From Spectribacter hydrogenoxidans (GTDB taxonomy: Bacteria; Pseudomonadota; Gammaproteobacteria; Nevskiales; Salinisphaeraceae): a DNA stretch of 64,000 bases. Where the stretch lies: NCBI RefSeq assembly GCF_031846275.1, contig NZ_JAVRIB010000012.1, positions 55,660 to 119,659 of the forward strand, read 5' to 3'. This document shows, piece after piece, positions 1-10,029 of the stretch (its first letter is position 1; each line of letters begins with the position of its first letter). The notes below the pieces were generated by a model. That model did not search any database. It worked only from the letters and a program-made list of their open reading frames with translations, and was not told the origin of the DNA. The position numbers were made by a program, and so were the translations under genes.

Positions 1-1
1 C

Positions 2-2443
2 GACATCATCCAGCTCTGCAAGCGGGTCTACACCGGCACTATTGGTGCCGAATACATGTACATCACCGATACGCGCCAGAAGCGCTGGATTCAGCGGCGT
101 CTGGAAGCCTCGGTGCAGGAGCCGCCGCTATCCGCGGAAGCCAAGCTCGAAGCCCTGCGCCAGCTGACCGCAGCCGAGGGCATCGAGCGCTATCTGCATA
201 CCAAGTATGTCGGCCAGAAGCGCTTCTCGCTCGAGGGCGCGGACAGCCTGATCCCGATGCTGGACGCGATCGTGCGTACGGCCGCGGGCTATCGTATCGA
301 CGAGGCGGTGATCGGCATGGCCCATCGCGGGCGGCTGAACGTGCTGGTCAACATCCTCGGCAAGTCGCCGCAGGAGCTGTTCTCCGAGTTCGAGGGCGAT
401 GTCGACCTGGACCGGCTGGATCTGTCGGGCGATGTGAAGTACCACCTCGGGTTCTCCACCGACGTGGAGATCGCCGATGCCCGCATGCATCTGGTGCTGG
501 CGTTCAACCCGTCGCACCTGGAAGCGGTGAATCCGGTGGTGCAGGGCTCGGTCAAGGCGCGCCAGGATCGGCGCGACGATGATGACGGCGACACCGTTCT
601 GCCGGTGCTGATCCACGGCGATGCCTCGTTCGCTGGACAGGGCATCGTGATGGAGACGCTGCAGCTGTCCCAGGCCAAGGGTTACGCCACCGGCGGCACG
701 GTGCACGTCATCGTCAACAACCAGCTCGGGTTCACCATGCAGAGCCCGATTGCCGTCCAGCCGGGCGAGAGTTCACGCACCTCCCAGTACTGCACGGATA
801 TCGCCAAGATGCTGGAGGCGCCGGTATTCCACGTGAACGCCGACGATCCGGAGGCGGTGGTCTTCGTCAGCCAGCTGGCGGTGGATTACCGCGCCGCCTT
901 CGGCAAGGACGTGATCATCGACCTGGTCTGCTATCGCCGCCATGGTCATAACGAGGCCGACGAGCCGGCCGTGACCCAGCCGCTGATGTATCAGAAGGTC
1001 AAGGAAAGCCCGACGGCCCGGGCCAAGTTCGCCAAGCGCCTGGTCGACGAGGGTGTGGTGGAGGCATCCGAGCCTGATCGCCTGTTCGAGGCCTATCGCG
1101 AGGGACTGTCCGAGGGCCGCAACATCTTTCGCGCCACGCTCGGGCTAGTCGGCAACGACCACACCGTGGACTGGGCCCGGTACACCCGGCAGCACTGGTC
1201 CGACTGCGTGGATACCAGCGTTCCGCTCAAGACCCTCCGCCGTCTGTCGGACGAGTTGCTGACCTTCCCCGACGGTTTCGAACTGCACAAGCGGGTCCAG
1301 CGCATTGTCGAGGACCGGCGCAAGATGGCCGCCGGAGCGATCCCGGTGGACTGGGGCTTCGCCGAAACTCTGGCCTATGCCAGCTTGCTGGATGACGGCT
1401 TCGATGTGCGCCTGTCCGGCCAGGACTCCGGGCGCGGCACCTTCTTCCACCGTCACGCGGTGGTGCATAACCAGAAGGACGGCAGTTGCTTCGTGCCGTT
1501 GACCCAGGTGGGCCGCGATAACGCCCGCTTCACCGTCAACGACACGCTGCTGTCCGAGGCCGGGGTGCTGGGCTACGAGTACGGCTACGCCACCGCCGAT
1601 CCGGAAGTGTTGGTGATCTGGGAAGCCCAGTTCGGCGATTTCGTCAACGGCGCCCAGGTGATCATCGACCAGTTCATAGCCAGCGGCAGGGCCAAGTGGG
1701 GCCGCCTGTGCGGGCTCACCATGTTCCTGCCTCATGGTTATGAGGGTCAGGGCCCGGAGCATTCCTCGGCGCGGCTCGAGCGCTTCCTGCAGCTGTGTGC
1801 CGAACGCCACATGCTGGTGGTGGTGCCTTCCACCCCGGCGCAATGGTTTCATCTGATTCGCCAGCAGATGGTGCGTGACCTGCGCATGCCGCTGGTGGTA
1901 ATGACGCCCAAGAGCCTGCTGCGTCACCGGCTGTCGACCTCGACGCTGGACGACCTTACCGAGGGCCGCTTTCAGTTTCTGATCGACGAGTCGGCCGAGA
2001 TCGACGACGACCGCATCAAGCGCGTGGTTTTCTGCAGCGGCAAGGTCTACTACGACCTCTATCAGGCCCGCGAGGAGCAGAAGCTGGACGACGTGGCGCT
2101 GGTACGCATCGAGCAGCTCTATCCGTTCCCGGCGGACGAGTATGCCGCGGCGATAGCCCGCTACCCGAATGCCACGCAGATCGTCTGGTGCCAGGAGGAA
2201 CCCGAGAACCAGGGCGCCTGGTACCAGATCAAGCACAGACTGACCGTGCCGCTGGCGGGTAAACACACCCTGCTGTACGCCACCCGAGCCGGCTCTGCCA
2301 GCACCGCGGTTGGCTACCACAAGCTGCACGTCAAACAGCAGAAGGAGGTCGTCGACGCCGGGCTGCGCGGCGGCCTGGAACTGGTCGATCGCGGCAAGAG
2401 CCGCAACCGCAACGGCCGACAATCCCGCAAGAAGAAGTCATAA
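2..2443 (+). CDS. sucA: 2-oxoglutarate dehydrogenase E1 component (5' end outside window)
   Basis: Thiamine-diphosphate E1 subunit that decarboxylates 2-oxoglutarate and passes the succinyl group to the lipoyl arm of SucB in the TCA cycle. The frame is open from the left edge, reading DIIQLCKRVYTGTIGAEYM before the first internal Met at base 56, so about 120 N-terminal residues are missing compared with the roughly 930-residue family. Family signatures are clear: AHRGRLNVLVN, GDASFAGQG, NNQLGFTM, RRHGHNEADEP in the cofactor half, and LPHGYEGQGPEHSSARLERF in the pyrimidine-binding half. The C-terminus is basic and Ser/Arg-rich. sucB follows after 9 bases, so the two are co-transcribed. Identification is secure; only the 5' end is missing. 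Confidence 0.97.
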   Translation, partial: DIIQLCKRVYTGTIGAEYMYITDTRQKRWIQRRLEASVQEPPLSAEAKLEALRQLTAAEGIERYLHTKYVGQKRFSLEGADSLIPMLDAIVRTAAGYRIDEAVIGMAHRGRLNVLVNILGKSPQELFSEFEGDVDLDRLDLSGDVKYHLGFSTDVEIADARMHLVLAFNPSHLEAVNPVVQGSVKARQDRRDDDDGDTVLPVLIHGDASFAGQGIVMETLQLSQAKGYATGGTVHVIVNNQLGFTMQSPIAVQPGESSRTSQYCTDIAKMLEAPVFHVNADDPEAVVFVSQLAVDYRAAFGKDVIIDLVCYRRHGHNEADEPAVTQPLMYQKVKESPTARAKFAKRLVDEGVVEASEPDRLFEAYREGLSEGRNIFRATLGLVGNDHTVDWARYTRQHWSDCVDTSVPLKTLRRLSDELLTFPDGFELHKRVQRIVEDRRKMAAGAIPVDWGFAETLAYASLLDDGFDVRLSGQDSGRGTFFHRHAVVHNQKDGSCFVPLTQVGRDNARFTVNDTLLSEAGVLGYEYGYATADPEVLVIWEAQFGDFVNGAQVIIDQFIASGRAKWGRLCGLTMFLPHGYEGQGPEHSSARLERFLQLCAERHMLVVVPSTPAQWFHLIRQQMVRDLRMPLVVMTPKSLLRHRLSTSTLDDLTEGRFQFLIDESAEIDDDRIKRVVFCSGKVYYDLYQAREEQKLDDVALVRIEQLYPFPADEYAAAIARYPNATQIVWCQEEPENQGAWYQIKHRLTVPLAGKHTLLYATRAGSASTAVGYHKLHVKQQKEVVDAGLRGGLELVDRGKSRNRNGRQSRKKKS

Positions 2444-2452
2444 GGACGCCTC

Positions 2453-3742
2453 ATGAGCATGGAGATCAAGGTTCCGGAACTGCCGGAATCCGTTTCGGAA
2501 GCAACTGTCGGTGAATGGCATGTGGCCGCCGGCGACAGCGTGGACCGCGACCAGAACGTGGTGGACCTGGAAACCGACAAGGTCATGCTGGAGGTCCCCG
2601 CCACTGCCGCCGGGACGATCAAGGAAATCCGTGTCGAAGCCGGCCAGACGGTCCATGCCGGCGACGTGCTGGCGATCGTCGAGGAAGGCGAGGGTGGTGC
2701 GGCCGGGGGCGCCGATGACACTTCGAGCGACGATGCCTCGCCAACGGCGTCCGATGAAGACACCGATGATGGCGAGGACAAGGACGACGGGGATCATCCA
2801 ATCCCGAGTCCGGCTGCCCGCAAACTGATGGACGAGCACGGCCTGGCGGCCGGCGACGTCAAGGGCAGCGGCAAGGACGGCCGCATCACCAAGGGGGATG
2901 TGCTGTCCGCGGTGGAAGACAAGCCGGAGGCGCCGGCGCCTGCCAAATCGAAGCCGCAGGCAGAGCCCGCCGCCGACACGGACAAGGCACCGGCCAGCGC
3001 CGACAAGGCGGATCAGGCAGCGATCAAGGCCGGCGCGGGCGAACGGCTGGAACAGCGTGTGCCCATGACCCGCATCCGGGCCCGCATCGCCGAGCGTCTG
3101 CTCGAGGCCACCCAGAGCACCGCCATGTTGACCACCTTCAACGAGGTGGACATGCAGGCGGTCACCGACGTGCGGGATCGTTACAAGGAGAAGTTCGAGA
3201 AGGATCACGACGTCCGGCTGGGCTTCATGTCCTTCTTCGTCAAGGCGGCGGTGGAAGCCCTCAAGCGTTTCCCGGTGGTCAACGCCTCGATCGACGCCGA
3301 GGACATCGTCTACCACGGCTACTACGACGTGGGCATTGCGGTGTCCTCGCCGCGCGGTCTGCTGGTGCCGATCCTGCGCGATGCCGACCAGCTCAGCTAT
3401 GCGGAAATCGAATCGAGCATCCGCAGCCTCGGCAAGCGCGCGCAGGAAAGCAAGATCACCATGGATGAACTGTCCGGCGGCACCTTTACCATCACCAATG
3501 GCGGCGTGTTCGGCTCCATGCTGTCCACGCCCATCCTGAATCCGCCGCAGAGCGCGATTCTGGGCATGCATGCGGTCAACGACCGGCCGATGGTGGTCGA
3601 CGGCGAGATCCGCGTGCGGCCGATGATGTATCTGGCGCTGTCCTACGATCACCGCATCATCGACGGGCGTGACGCCGTGCTGTTCCTGCGCACCATCAAG
3701 GAACTGATCGAGGATCCGGCCCGTCTGCTGCTGCAGATCTAG
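2453..3742 (+). CDS. sucB: Dihydrolipoyllysine succinyltransferase (E2 of 2-oxoglutarate dehydrogenase)
   Basis: E2 core of the 2-oxoglutarate dehydrogenase complex; it transfers succinyl from lipoyl-lysine to CoA. Residues 1-80 form the lipoyl domain with the modified lysine in LETDKVMLEV (Lys43). An acidic, Asp/Ser-rich linker follows. The peripheral subunit-binding domain lies around residues 120-155 (PSPAARKLMDEHG, GKDGRITKGDV). An Ala/Pro/Lys linker leads to the catalytic domain, which ends with the active-site motif SYDHRIIDGRDAV. At 429 residues the length is normal. The ATG at 2453 is preceded by AAGGACG and lies 9 bases after the sucA stop, indicating one operon with sucA and lpdA. 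Confidence 0.97.
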   Translation: MSMEIKVPELPESVSEATVGEWHVAAGDSVDRDQNVVDLETDKVMLEVPATAAGTIKEIRVEAGQTVHAGDVLAIVEEGEGGAAGGADDTSSDDASPTASDEDTDDGEDKDDGDHPIPSPAARKLMDEHGLAAGDVKGSGKDGRITKGDVLSAVEDKPEAPAPAKSKPQAEPAADTDKAPASADKADQAAIKAGAGERLEQRVPMTRIRARIAERLLEATQSTAMLTTFNEVDMQAVTDVRDRYKEKFEKDHDVRLGFMSFFVKAAVEALKRFPVVNASIDAEDIVYHGYYDVGIAVSSPRGLLVPILRDADQLSYAEIESSIRSLGKRAQESKITMDELSGGTFTITNGGVFGSMLSTPILNPPQSAILGMHAVNDRPMVVDGEIRVRPMMYLALSYDHRIIDGRDAVLFLRTIKELIEDPARLLLQI

Positions 3743-3805
3743 TCCGGTCTCACGAATCTCGCGCCGGGTGCCGCGCCGTGCGGCCCGCGCCCACAGGAAC
3801 TGCTT

Positions 3806-5257
3806 ATGAGCGACAAGTACGACGTCATTGTCATCGGCGCCGGGCCGGCCGGCTACGTCGCCGCAATCCGCGCCGCCCAGCTGGGCATGCGGGTCGGCTG
3901 TATCGACCGCTGGCTGGATGATCAGGGTGATCCGTCCTTGGGCGGCACCTGCCTGAATGCCGGCTGCATTCCCTCCAAGGCGCTGCTGGAATCCTCCGAA
4001 CTCTATCACCGGGCCCATCACGATTTCGCCGACCACGGGCTGGATATCAAGGATGTGACGATGGATATCGGCCGCATGCAGAAGCGGCGCGAGAAGATCG
4101 TTTCCCAGCTCACCGGCGGCATTGCCGGCCTGTTCAAGGCCAACGGCGTGGAATGGCTGCAGGGCAGCGGCAGCGTGGCCGATGCCGGCAAGGTGGCGTT
4201 CGAGCCGGTGGGCAAGAATGCCCGTAAGAAAACGCTTGAGGCGGACAACATCATCATCGCCAGCGGCTCGGAGCCGGTGGCGCTGGATATCGCCCCGTTC
4301 GACGATGAACGCATCCTGGATTCGCGCGGCGCGTTGACGCTGCCGGATGTACCCAAGCGCCTGGGCATCATCGGCGCCGGCTACATCGGGGTGGAACTGG
4401 GCAGCGTGTGGTCACGCCTGGGGGCGGAAACCGTGATTCTGGAAGCCCAGGAAAGTTTCATGCCCATCGCCGACACCCAGATTGCCCGCGAGGCCCTGCG
4501 CCAGTTCGGCAAGCAGGGCATGGATATCCGTCTCGGCGCCCGGGTGGTATCGGCGAAGGCCAAGACGGGCAAGTCTGGCAACGTGACCGTGCGCTACAGC
4601 GTGGACGGTGATGAAAACGAAGAGGTGTTCGACCGCCTGATCGTGGCCGTTGGCCGTCGTCCCTGCACCGACGGTCTGCTCGGCGGTGATGCCCAAGTGG
4701 AGCTGGATGACAAGGGATTCGTCTCGGTGGACGAGGAGTTTCGTACCAGCCTGCCGGGCGTATATGCGGTCGGCGACGTGATCGGCGGACCGATGCTCGC
4801 CCACAAGGGGATGGAAGAGGGTAGCGCGGTAGCCGAGATTCTCGCGGGACAGAAACCGCACGTGAACTACGAGACGGTGCCCTGTGTGGTCTACACCTCG
4901 CCGGAAATTGCCTGGGTCGGCAAGACCGAGGCCCAGGCCAAATCCGAGGGTATCGACTACCGCGTGGGAGCGATTCCGTTTGCCGCCAACGGTCGGGCCA
5001 AGGCGCTGGGGCAGGAAATCGGTCAGGTCAAGCTGATCGCCGATGCGAAGACCGACCGGATTCTGGGTGCGCACATGATCGGGCCCTATGTCTCCGAGTT
5101 GATTCAGGAAATCGTGGTGGCGATGGAGTTCCAGGCCTCCAGCGAGGACATCGCGCGCATCATCCACGGGCACCCGACGCTGTCCGAGAACGTCCACGAG
5201 GCAGCACTGGCCGTCGATGGCCGGCCGATTCACTTCGCGCCGAAGAAGCGGAAATAG
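3806..5257 (+). CDS. lpdA: Dihydrolipoamide dehydrogenase (E3)
   Basis: FAD-dependent E3 that reoxidises dihydrolipoyl groups with NAD+. The N-terminus has the FAD-binding GAGPAGYVAAIRAAQLG. The redox disulfide is in GGTCLNAGCIPSKALL. A second dinucleotide motif, GAGYIGVELGSVWSRLG, binds NAD. The C-terminal dimer domain carries the catalytic His-Glu of HGHPTLSENVHEA. Length is 483 residues, normal for the family. It lies 63 bases downstream of sucB and probably closes that operon, because a GC-rich hairpin follows the stop. This E3 could also serve other 2-oxoacid dehydrogenases. Confidence 0.97.
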   Translation: MSDKYDVIVIGAGPAGYVAAIRAAQLGMRVGCIDRWLDDQGDPSLGGTCLNAGCIPSKALLESSELYHRAHHDFADHGLDIKDVTMDIGRMQKRREKIVSQLTGGIAGLFKANGVEWLQGSGSVADAGKVAFEPVGKNARKKTLEADNIIIASGSEPVALDIAPFDDERILDSRGALTLPDVPKRLGIIGAGYIGVELGSVWSRLGAETVILEAQESFMPIADTQIAREALRQFGKQGMDIRLGARVVSAKAKTGKSGNVTVRYSVDGDENEEVFDRLIVAVGRRPCTDGLLGGDAQVELDDKGFVSVDEEFRTSLPGVYAVGDVIGGPMLAHKGMEEGSAVAEILAGQKPHVNYETVPCVVYTSPEIAWVGKTEAQAKSEGIDYRVGAIPFAANGRAKALGQEIGQVKLIADAKTDRILGAHMIGPYVSELIQEIVVAMEFQASSEDIARIIHGHPTLSENVHEAALAVDGRPIHFAPKKRK

Positions 5258-5266
5258 GATTGGCAG

Positions 5267-5284
5267 GGCCGGCATCAGCCGGCC
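5267..5284 (+). terminator. GC hairpin after lpdA
   Basis: Perfect 7-bp stem GGCCGGC / GCCGGCC with an ATCA loop, 10 bases after the lpdA stop. There is no T-run, so it is a weak candidate for an intrinsic terminator or for 3'-end mRNA protection. Confidence 0.4.
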
Positions 5285-5430
5285 ATCCGGGCAAGGTGAA
5301 ACCGCCATTGCCCCGTTCGATACCGCAAGCGGGCTTCAAGTCCGCCCTGCACTCGACGGGGCCAAAGAAGCCGTAGCAGCGTGACTTCCGTTAAAATGGC
5401 GTCAACACTCTCCATACGACTCCGTGGACA

Positions 5431-6174
5431 ATGGCCGGCCACAGCAAATGGGCGAATATCCAGTACCGCAAGGGTGCCCAGGACAAGAAACGCGGCAAGA
5501 TATTCACCAAGCTGATTCGTGAAATCAGCGTCTCGGCGCGCACCGGCGGCGGGGACCCGGACGCCAATCCCCGGCTACGCCTGGCCATCGACAAGGCGCT
5601 GTCGAACAACATGCCCAAGGACAACATCGAGCGCGCGATCAAGCGTGCCACCGGTGATGCCGACGGCGCCCACTACGAAGAGGTCCGCTACGAGGGCTAC
5701 GGTCCCGGCGGCGTGGCGATCATGGTGGACTGTCTCACGGACAACAAAAACCGCACCGTGGCCGAAGTACGACATGCATTCTCCAAGCACGGGGGCAATC
5801 TCGGCGCCGACGGGTCAGTGGCCTATCTGTTTTCCCGTGCCGGCGTGATCAGCTACGGACCGGAGGTTGATGACGAACCGGTACTGGCCGTGGCGCTGGA
5901 AGCCGGGGCCGAGGATATCGCCGAATACGACGACGGTTCGTTCGACGTCCTCACCGCGCCTGACGACTACCGGCAGGTGCGCGATGCACTCGCGGCCGCT
6001 GGCCACGAACCCAGCGCGGCCGACGTGACCATGCGGCCGGCTACCACTACCGAACTGGAGGGGGGTGACGCGGAGACCTGCCTCAAGCTGCTGGACATGC
6101 TCGAGGACCTGGATGACGTCCAGAATGTCTACTCGAATGTGGAACTCCCGGAAGACGTGCTGGCGGCGGGCTGA
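5431..6174 (+). CDS. yebC: YebC/PmpR family transcription or translation factor
   Basis: Member of the widely conserved YebC family (TACO1-like), DNA-binding or translation-associated proteins. The diagnostic N-terminus MAGHSKWANIQYRKGAQDKK is present, followed by the RGKIFTKLIREI segment and the VRYEGYGPGGVAIMVDCLTDN core. At 247 residues the length is typical. It sits just ahead of ruvC (5-base gap), a common gammaproteobacterial arrangement in which yebC and ruvCAB share a transcript. A 170-base gap separates it from lpdA, so a promoter is likely there, but I could not define it with confidence. Confidence 0.95.
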   Translation: MAGHSKWANIQYRKGAQDKKRGKIFTKLIREISVSARTGGGDPDANPRLRLAIDKALSNNMPKDNIERAIKRATGDADGAHYEEVRYEGYGPGGVAIMVDCLTDNKNRTVAEVRHAFSKHGGNLGADGSVAYLFSRAGVISYGPEVDDEPVLAVALEAGAEDIAEYDDGSFDVLTAPDDYRQVRDALAAAGHEPSAADVTMRPATTTELEGGDAETCLKLLDMLEDLDDVQNVYSNVELPEDVLAAG

Positions 6175-6179
6175 TTCCC

Positions 6180-6686
6180 ATGAGCCGCATTCTGGGCATC
6201 GACCCGGGTTCGCGCGTGACCGGCTACGGCTTGATCGATGGTGACGCCGGTCGCCCCGTCCTGGTGACCCACGGCTGTATCCGGCAGCCCGAGGGCGAAC
6301 CGTTTCCCGAACGGCTGGCGCGCATCTTCGCCGAGGTGACCTCGGTGATTCAGGCGCATGATCCTGCCGAGATGGCCATCGAGGATGTCTTTGTAAGCCG
6401 CAACGCTGCGAGTGCCCTCAAGCTGGGCCAGGCCCGCGGGGCGGCGATCTGCGCCGGTGCGGCGGCCGGACTGCCGGTGGCGGAATATACCCCGGCCAGG
6501 GTCAAACAGGCGCTGGTGGGGCGCGGCGGGGCCGACAAGCGCCAGGTGGCCCACATGGTGGGCATGTTGATGGGCGTGCGCGAGCCGCTGCAGGCGGATG
6601 CCGCCGATGCGCTGGCGGTCGCGATCTGCCATCTGCACCACCGCCAGACCGCCGAGCGTCGTCCCGCCCGGGTTCGTGCCTCGTGA
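6180..6686 (+). CDS. ruvC: Crossover junction endodeoxyribonuclease RuvC
   Basis: Holliday-junction resolvase; a dimer that nicks junctions migrated by RuvAB. The N-terminal ILGIDPGSRVTGYGLID carries the first catalytic Asp. EMAIEDVFVSRNAASALKLGQARG carries the catalytic Glu. QADAADALAVAICHLHH carries the C-terminal acidic pair. At 168 residues it is normal. Its stop overlaps the GTG start of ruvA by 4 bases, so the genes are translationally coupled. Confidence 0.97.
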   Translation: MSRILGIDPGSRVTGYGLIDGDAGRPVLVTHGCIRQPEGEPFPERLARIFAEVTSVIQAHDPAEMAIEDVFVSRNAASALKLGQARGAAICAGAAAGLPVAEYTPARVKQALVGRGGADKRQVAHMVGMLMGVREPLQADAADALAVAICHLHHRQTAERRPARVRAS

Positions 6687-7282
6687 TCGGCCGTCTCGAA
6701 GGTCGGCTGCTGGAAAAGCGCCCGCCCTGGCTGGTGCTTGACGTGGGCGGCGTCGGTTACGAGGTGGAGGCGCCGATGTCCACCTTCTACAAGTTGCCGG
6801 CCGTGGGAGAATCCGTGGTGCTGCGCACCCATCTGGTGGTCCGGGAGGATGCCTTCAGCCTGTTCGGATTCGGCGCGGAGGCCGAGCGCAGCCTGTTCCG
6901 TGACCTGATCAAGGTTAGCGGGGTGGGGCCGCGGCTGGCGCTGACCATTCTCTCCGGCATCAGCCCGGAGGATTTCGTGGCCACCATCCAGGAAGGCGAT
7001 GCCGACCGCCTGACCGGATTGCCCGGCGTCGGCAAGAAGACCGCGGCCCGGCTGATGGTGGACATGCGTGATCGCTTGGGTGGCGTCAGCGCCTCCGGGC
7101 TGACGATGGCCGGCCCGGCCGGCGGCGGCGTGCCCGACGACCCGGCTGCCGAGGCCCATCACGCCCTGACTTCACTGGGTTACAAGCCGGCCGAGGCGAC
7201 CCGGCTGTTGCGGAATTGCGATACCGCGGGTCAGTCCAGCGAGGAGTTGATCCGCCAGGCCCTCAAGCGGGCGGTGCGCTGA
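6683..7282 (+). CDS. ruvA: Holliday junction branch migration protein RuvA
   Basis: Tetrameric junction-binding subunit of the RuvAB branch-migration motor. The start is GTG, overlapping the ruvC stop. The protein opens with the OB-fold MIGRLEGRLLEKRPPWLVLDVGGVGYEV. Two helix-hairpin-helix motifs follow (ISGVGP-like KVSGVGPRLALTILS and LTGLPGVGKKTAARLMV). The C-terminal RuvB-contact domain (HALTSLGYKPAEATRLL) is complete. Length is 199 residues. ruvB follows one base after the stop. Confidence 0.97.
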   Translation: MIGRLEGRLLEKRPPWLVLDVGGVGYEVEAPMSTFYKLPAVGESVVLRTHLVVREDAFSLFGFGAEAERSLFRDLIKVSGVGPRLALTILSGISPEDFVATIQEGDADRLTGLPGVGKKTAARLMVDMRDRLGGVSASGLTMAGPAGGGVPDDPAAEAHHALTSLGYKPAEATRLLRNCDTAGQSSEELIRQALKRAVR

Positions 7283-7283
7283 C

Positions 7284-8348
7284 ATGAGTGAACCCCGAGT
7301 GATTGCCGGCGACGCCGAGCCGGATGACGCGGTCGACCGGGCCCTGCGGCCCCGCCGGCTGTCGGAATATGTCGGCCAGGCGCCGGTGCGTGAACAGCTC
7401 GAGATCTTCGTTACCGCGGCCCGCCGCCGGGGCGAGGCGCTGGATCACGTGCTCATCTTCGGCCCGCCGGGGCTGGGCAAGACCACGCTCGCCCACGTCA
7501 TCGCCACCGAAATGAACGTCAACCTGCGTCAGACCTCCGGCCCGGTGCTGGAGCGGCCGGGCGATCTGGCAGCGCTGTTGACCAACCTCGAACCCAACGA
7601 CGTGCTGTTCGTCGACGAAATCCATCGTCTGTCGCCGGTGGTGGAGGAAGTGCTCTATCCGGCCCTCGAGGACTATCAGCTGGATATCGTCATCGGGGAA
7701 GGGCCCGCCGCCCGCTCGATCAAGCTGGACCTGCCACCTTTCACGCTGGTCGGCGCGACCACCCGGGCGGGATCGCTGACCTCGCCGTTGCGCGATCGTT
7801 TCGGCATCGTTCAGCGGTTGGAGTTCTACGATGAGTCCGACCTGCGCTCGATCGTGGAACGTTCGGCCAGGATCATGGCGGTCGGCATCGATGACGACGG
7901 CGCCCGCGAGATCGCCCGCCGTTCGCGTGGTACCCCGCGGGTGGCCAACCGGCTGCTGCGTCGGGTGCGCGACTATGCCGAGGTCAGGGCCGACGGGCAT
8001 ATCAACGGCCAGGTGGCCACGGCCGCCATGGACATGCTGGACGTAGATGCCTTCGGTTTCGATGTCATGGACCGCAAACTGCTGATGTCCCTGCTGGAGA
8101 AATTCGAGGGCGGCCCCACCGGGGTGGAGAGTCTGGCCGCCGCCATCGGCGAAGCCCGGGAAACCATCGAGGACGTGATCGAGCCCTATCTCATCCAGCA
8201 GGGTTTCATGATGCGCACGCCCCGGGGCCGGGTGGCTACCCGGCAGGCCTATCAGCATTTCGGTCTGCCAACGCCGGCCCGGTTCGAGAGCATGCCGGTG
8301 GCGGACTTGTTCGCTTCCGACACTCCTGACAACGAGGATAAGCAGTAA
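7284..8348 (+). CDS. ruvB: Holliday junction DNA helicase RuvB
   Basis: AAA+ motor ATPase of branch migration. It shows Walker A GPPGLGKTTLAH, Walker B FVDEIHRL, the sensor-1 region TLVGATTRAGSLTSPLRDRFG and the arginine-containing sensor-2 region SRGTPRVANRLLRRVRD. The C-terminal winged-helix DNA-binding domain ends with LIQQGFMMRTPRGR. The length of 354 residues is slightly longer than E. coli RuvB (336). It is the last gene of the ruvCAB run; ybgC begins 67 bases later. Confidence 0.97.
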   Translation: MSEPRVIAGDAEPDDAVDRALRPRRLSEYVGQAPVREQLEIFVTAARRRGEALDHVLIFGPPGLGKTTLAHVIATEMNVNLRQTSGPVLERPGDLAALLTNLEPNDVLFVDEIHRLSPVVEEVLYPALEDYQLDIVIGEGPAARSIKLDLPPFTLVGATTRAGSLTSPLRDRFGIVQRLEFYDESDLRSIVERSARIMAVGIDDDGAREIARRSRGTPRVANRLLRRVRDYAEVRADGHINGQVATAAMDMLDVDAFGFDVMDRKLLMSLLEKFEGGPTGVESLAAAIGEARETIEDVIEPYLIQQGFMMRTPRGRVATRQAYQHFGLPTPARFESMPVADLFASDTPDNEDKQ

Positions 8349-8415
8349 CGGGTAACCTGCCGTGTCTGAAATGGTTTAAAATGGATCTGGTTGTTGATCG
8401 GAGCCATCCGGAACG

Positions 8416-8859
8416 ATGGGTCAAGCTAACGATGACGCGGCTGGCGATGGCGGCGTGCGACGCCACTTCGAGTGGCCAATCCGCGTCTACTACGAGGACA
8501 CGGATGCCAGCGGCGTGGTCTACCACGCCAACTATCTGCGCTATTTCGAGCGTGCCCGCACCGAGTGGCTGCGGGCGCTGGGCTTCGATCAGGCAAGGCT
8601 GGCCACGGAACTCGGCGCCGTATTCACGGTCGTTTCCGCAACGCTGGCGTTTCGGCGGCCGGCGCGCCTGGACGACAGGCTGATCGCCGATGTCGTGGTC
8701 AGCGAGGTGCGCCGCGCCAGCCTGAGTTTCGAGCAGACCCTGCGCCGCGAACGGGAATACGTGGCCAGCGGGCAATTCCGGATCGCCTGCGTGGATACGC
8801 AAGGGTTCCGGCCGCGGGCGGTACCGTCGGTCATCGTCGCCGACGCACAAGGAGACTGA
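8416..8859 (+). CDS. ybgC: Tol-Pal system-associated acyl-CoA thioesterase YbgC
   Basis: Hot-dog fold acyl-CoA thioesterase that heads the tol-pal operon in most gammaproteobacteria. The 4-hydroxybenzoyl-CoA thioesterase-type motif YYEDTDASGVVYHANYLRYF is present, with the catalytic Asp of DASGVVYH. Length is 147 residues. About 17 non-conserved residues precede the domain, so a slightly later start is possible, although the ATG at 8416 is the only good upstream candidate. The stop TGA abuts the tolQ ATG. Confidence 0.93.
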   Translation: MGQANDDAAGDGGVRRHFEWPIRVYYEDTDASGVVYHANYLRYFERARTEWLRALGFDQARLATELGAVFTVVSATLAFRRPARLDDRLIADVVVSEVRRASLSFEQTLRREREYVASGQFRIACVDTQGFRPRAVPSVIVADAQGD

Positions 8860-9561
8860 ATGAACGTCGCAACCGATCTTTCCCTCTGGGGCCTGATCGC
8901 CGAAGCCAGCATGCTGGTGAAACTGGTCATGCTCGGACTGCTGCTGGCCTCCGTGGCTTCGTGGGTGGTGATCTTCAAGAAGCGCCGGATCATCGGTGCC
9001 ACCCACACCGAGGTGGAGTGGTTCGAGGACCGTTTCTGGTCCGGCGGCAATCTCAACGACATCTATCGTGAGGTGATGGAGCGCGGCGATACGCACATCG
9101 GCCTGGAGGCGCTGTTTCGTGCGGGGTTCGAGGAACTGCGCCGGCAGCGGGCCGATGGTCGCGGCAAGTCCGACGAAATCCTGACCTCGGTGCAGCGGGC
9201 CATGCGGGTATCCCTGGCGCGGCAGGTCGAACGCCTGGAGAACGGTCTGGCACTACTGGCCACGGTGGGATCGACCAGCCCCTACGTCGGCCTGTTCGGC
9301 ACCGTGTGGGGCATCATGAACGCCTTCATCGCCCTGGGTAACGTCAAGCAGGCCACCCTGAGCATGGTGGCCCCCGGCATTGCCGAAGCGCTGATTGCGA
9401 CGGCCATGGGCCTGTTCGCGGCGATTCCGGCTGTGATTGCCTACAACTTCTTCACCAATCGGGTGGATGGGCTGGAAAGCCGCTTCCAGACCTTCATGGA
9501 GGAGTTCGCCGGCATCGTCGAGCGGGGCATGCACGCCACGCCCGCCCAGTCCGACAAGTGA
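8860..9561 (+). CDS. tolQ: Tol-Pal system proton-channel subunit TolQ
   Basis: Inner-membrane stator protein of the MotA/TolQ/ExbB family; with TolR it harvests proton motive force to energise TolA during envelope constriction. The first membrane helix is LVKLVMLGLLLASVASWVVIF near residues 22-42. The second and third helices are in the conserved MotA/ExbB block (TVGSTSPYVGLFGTVWGIMNAF, MGLFAAIPAVIAYNFF). Length is 233 residues. The start codon directly follows the ybgC stop, indicating tight coupling. Confidence 0.97.
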   Translation: MNVATDLSLWGLIAEASMLVKLVMLGLLLASVASWVVIFKKRRIIGATHTEVEWFEDRFWSGGNLNDIYREVMERGDTHIGLEALFRAGFEELRRQRADGRGKSDEILTSVQRAMRVSLARQVERLENGLALLATVGSTSPYVGLFGTVWGIMNAFIALGNVKQATLSMVAPGIAEALIATAMGLFAAIPAVIAYNFFTNRVDGLESRFQTFMEEFAGIVERGMHATPAQSDK

Positions 9562-9594
9562 TGGCCGTCCCGTTCAGGCTACGGAGAATCTGCC

Positions 9595-10000
<406 letters not shown>

Positions 10001-10029
<29 letters not shown>
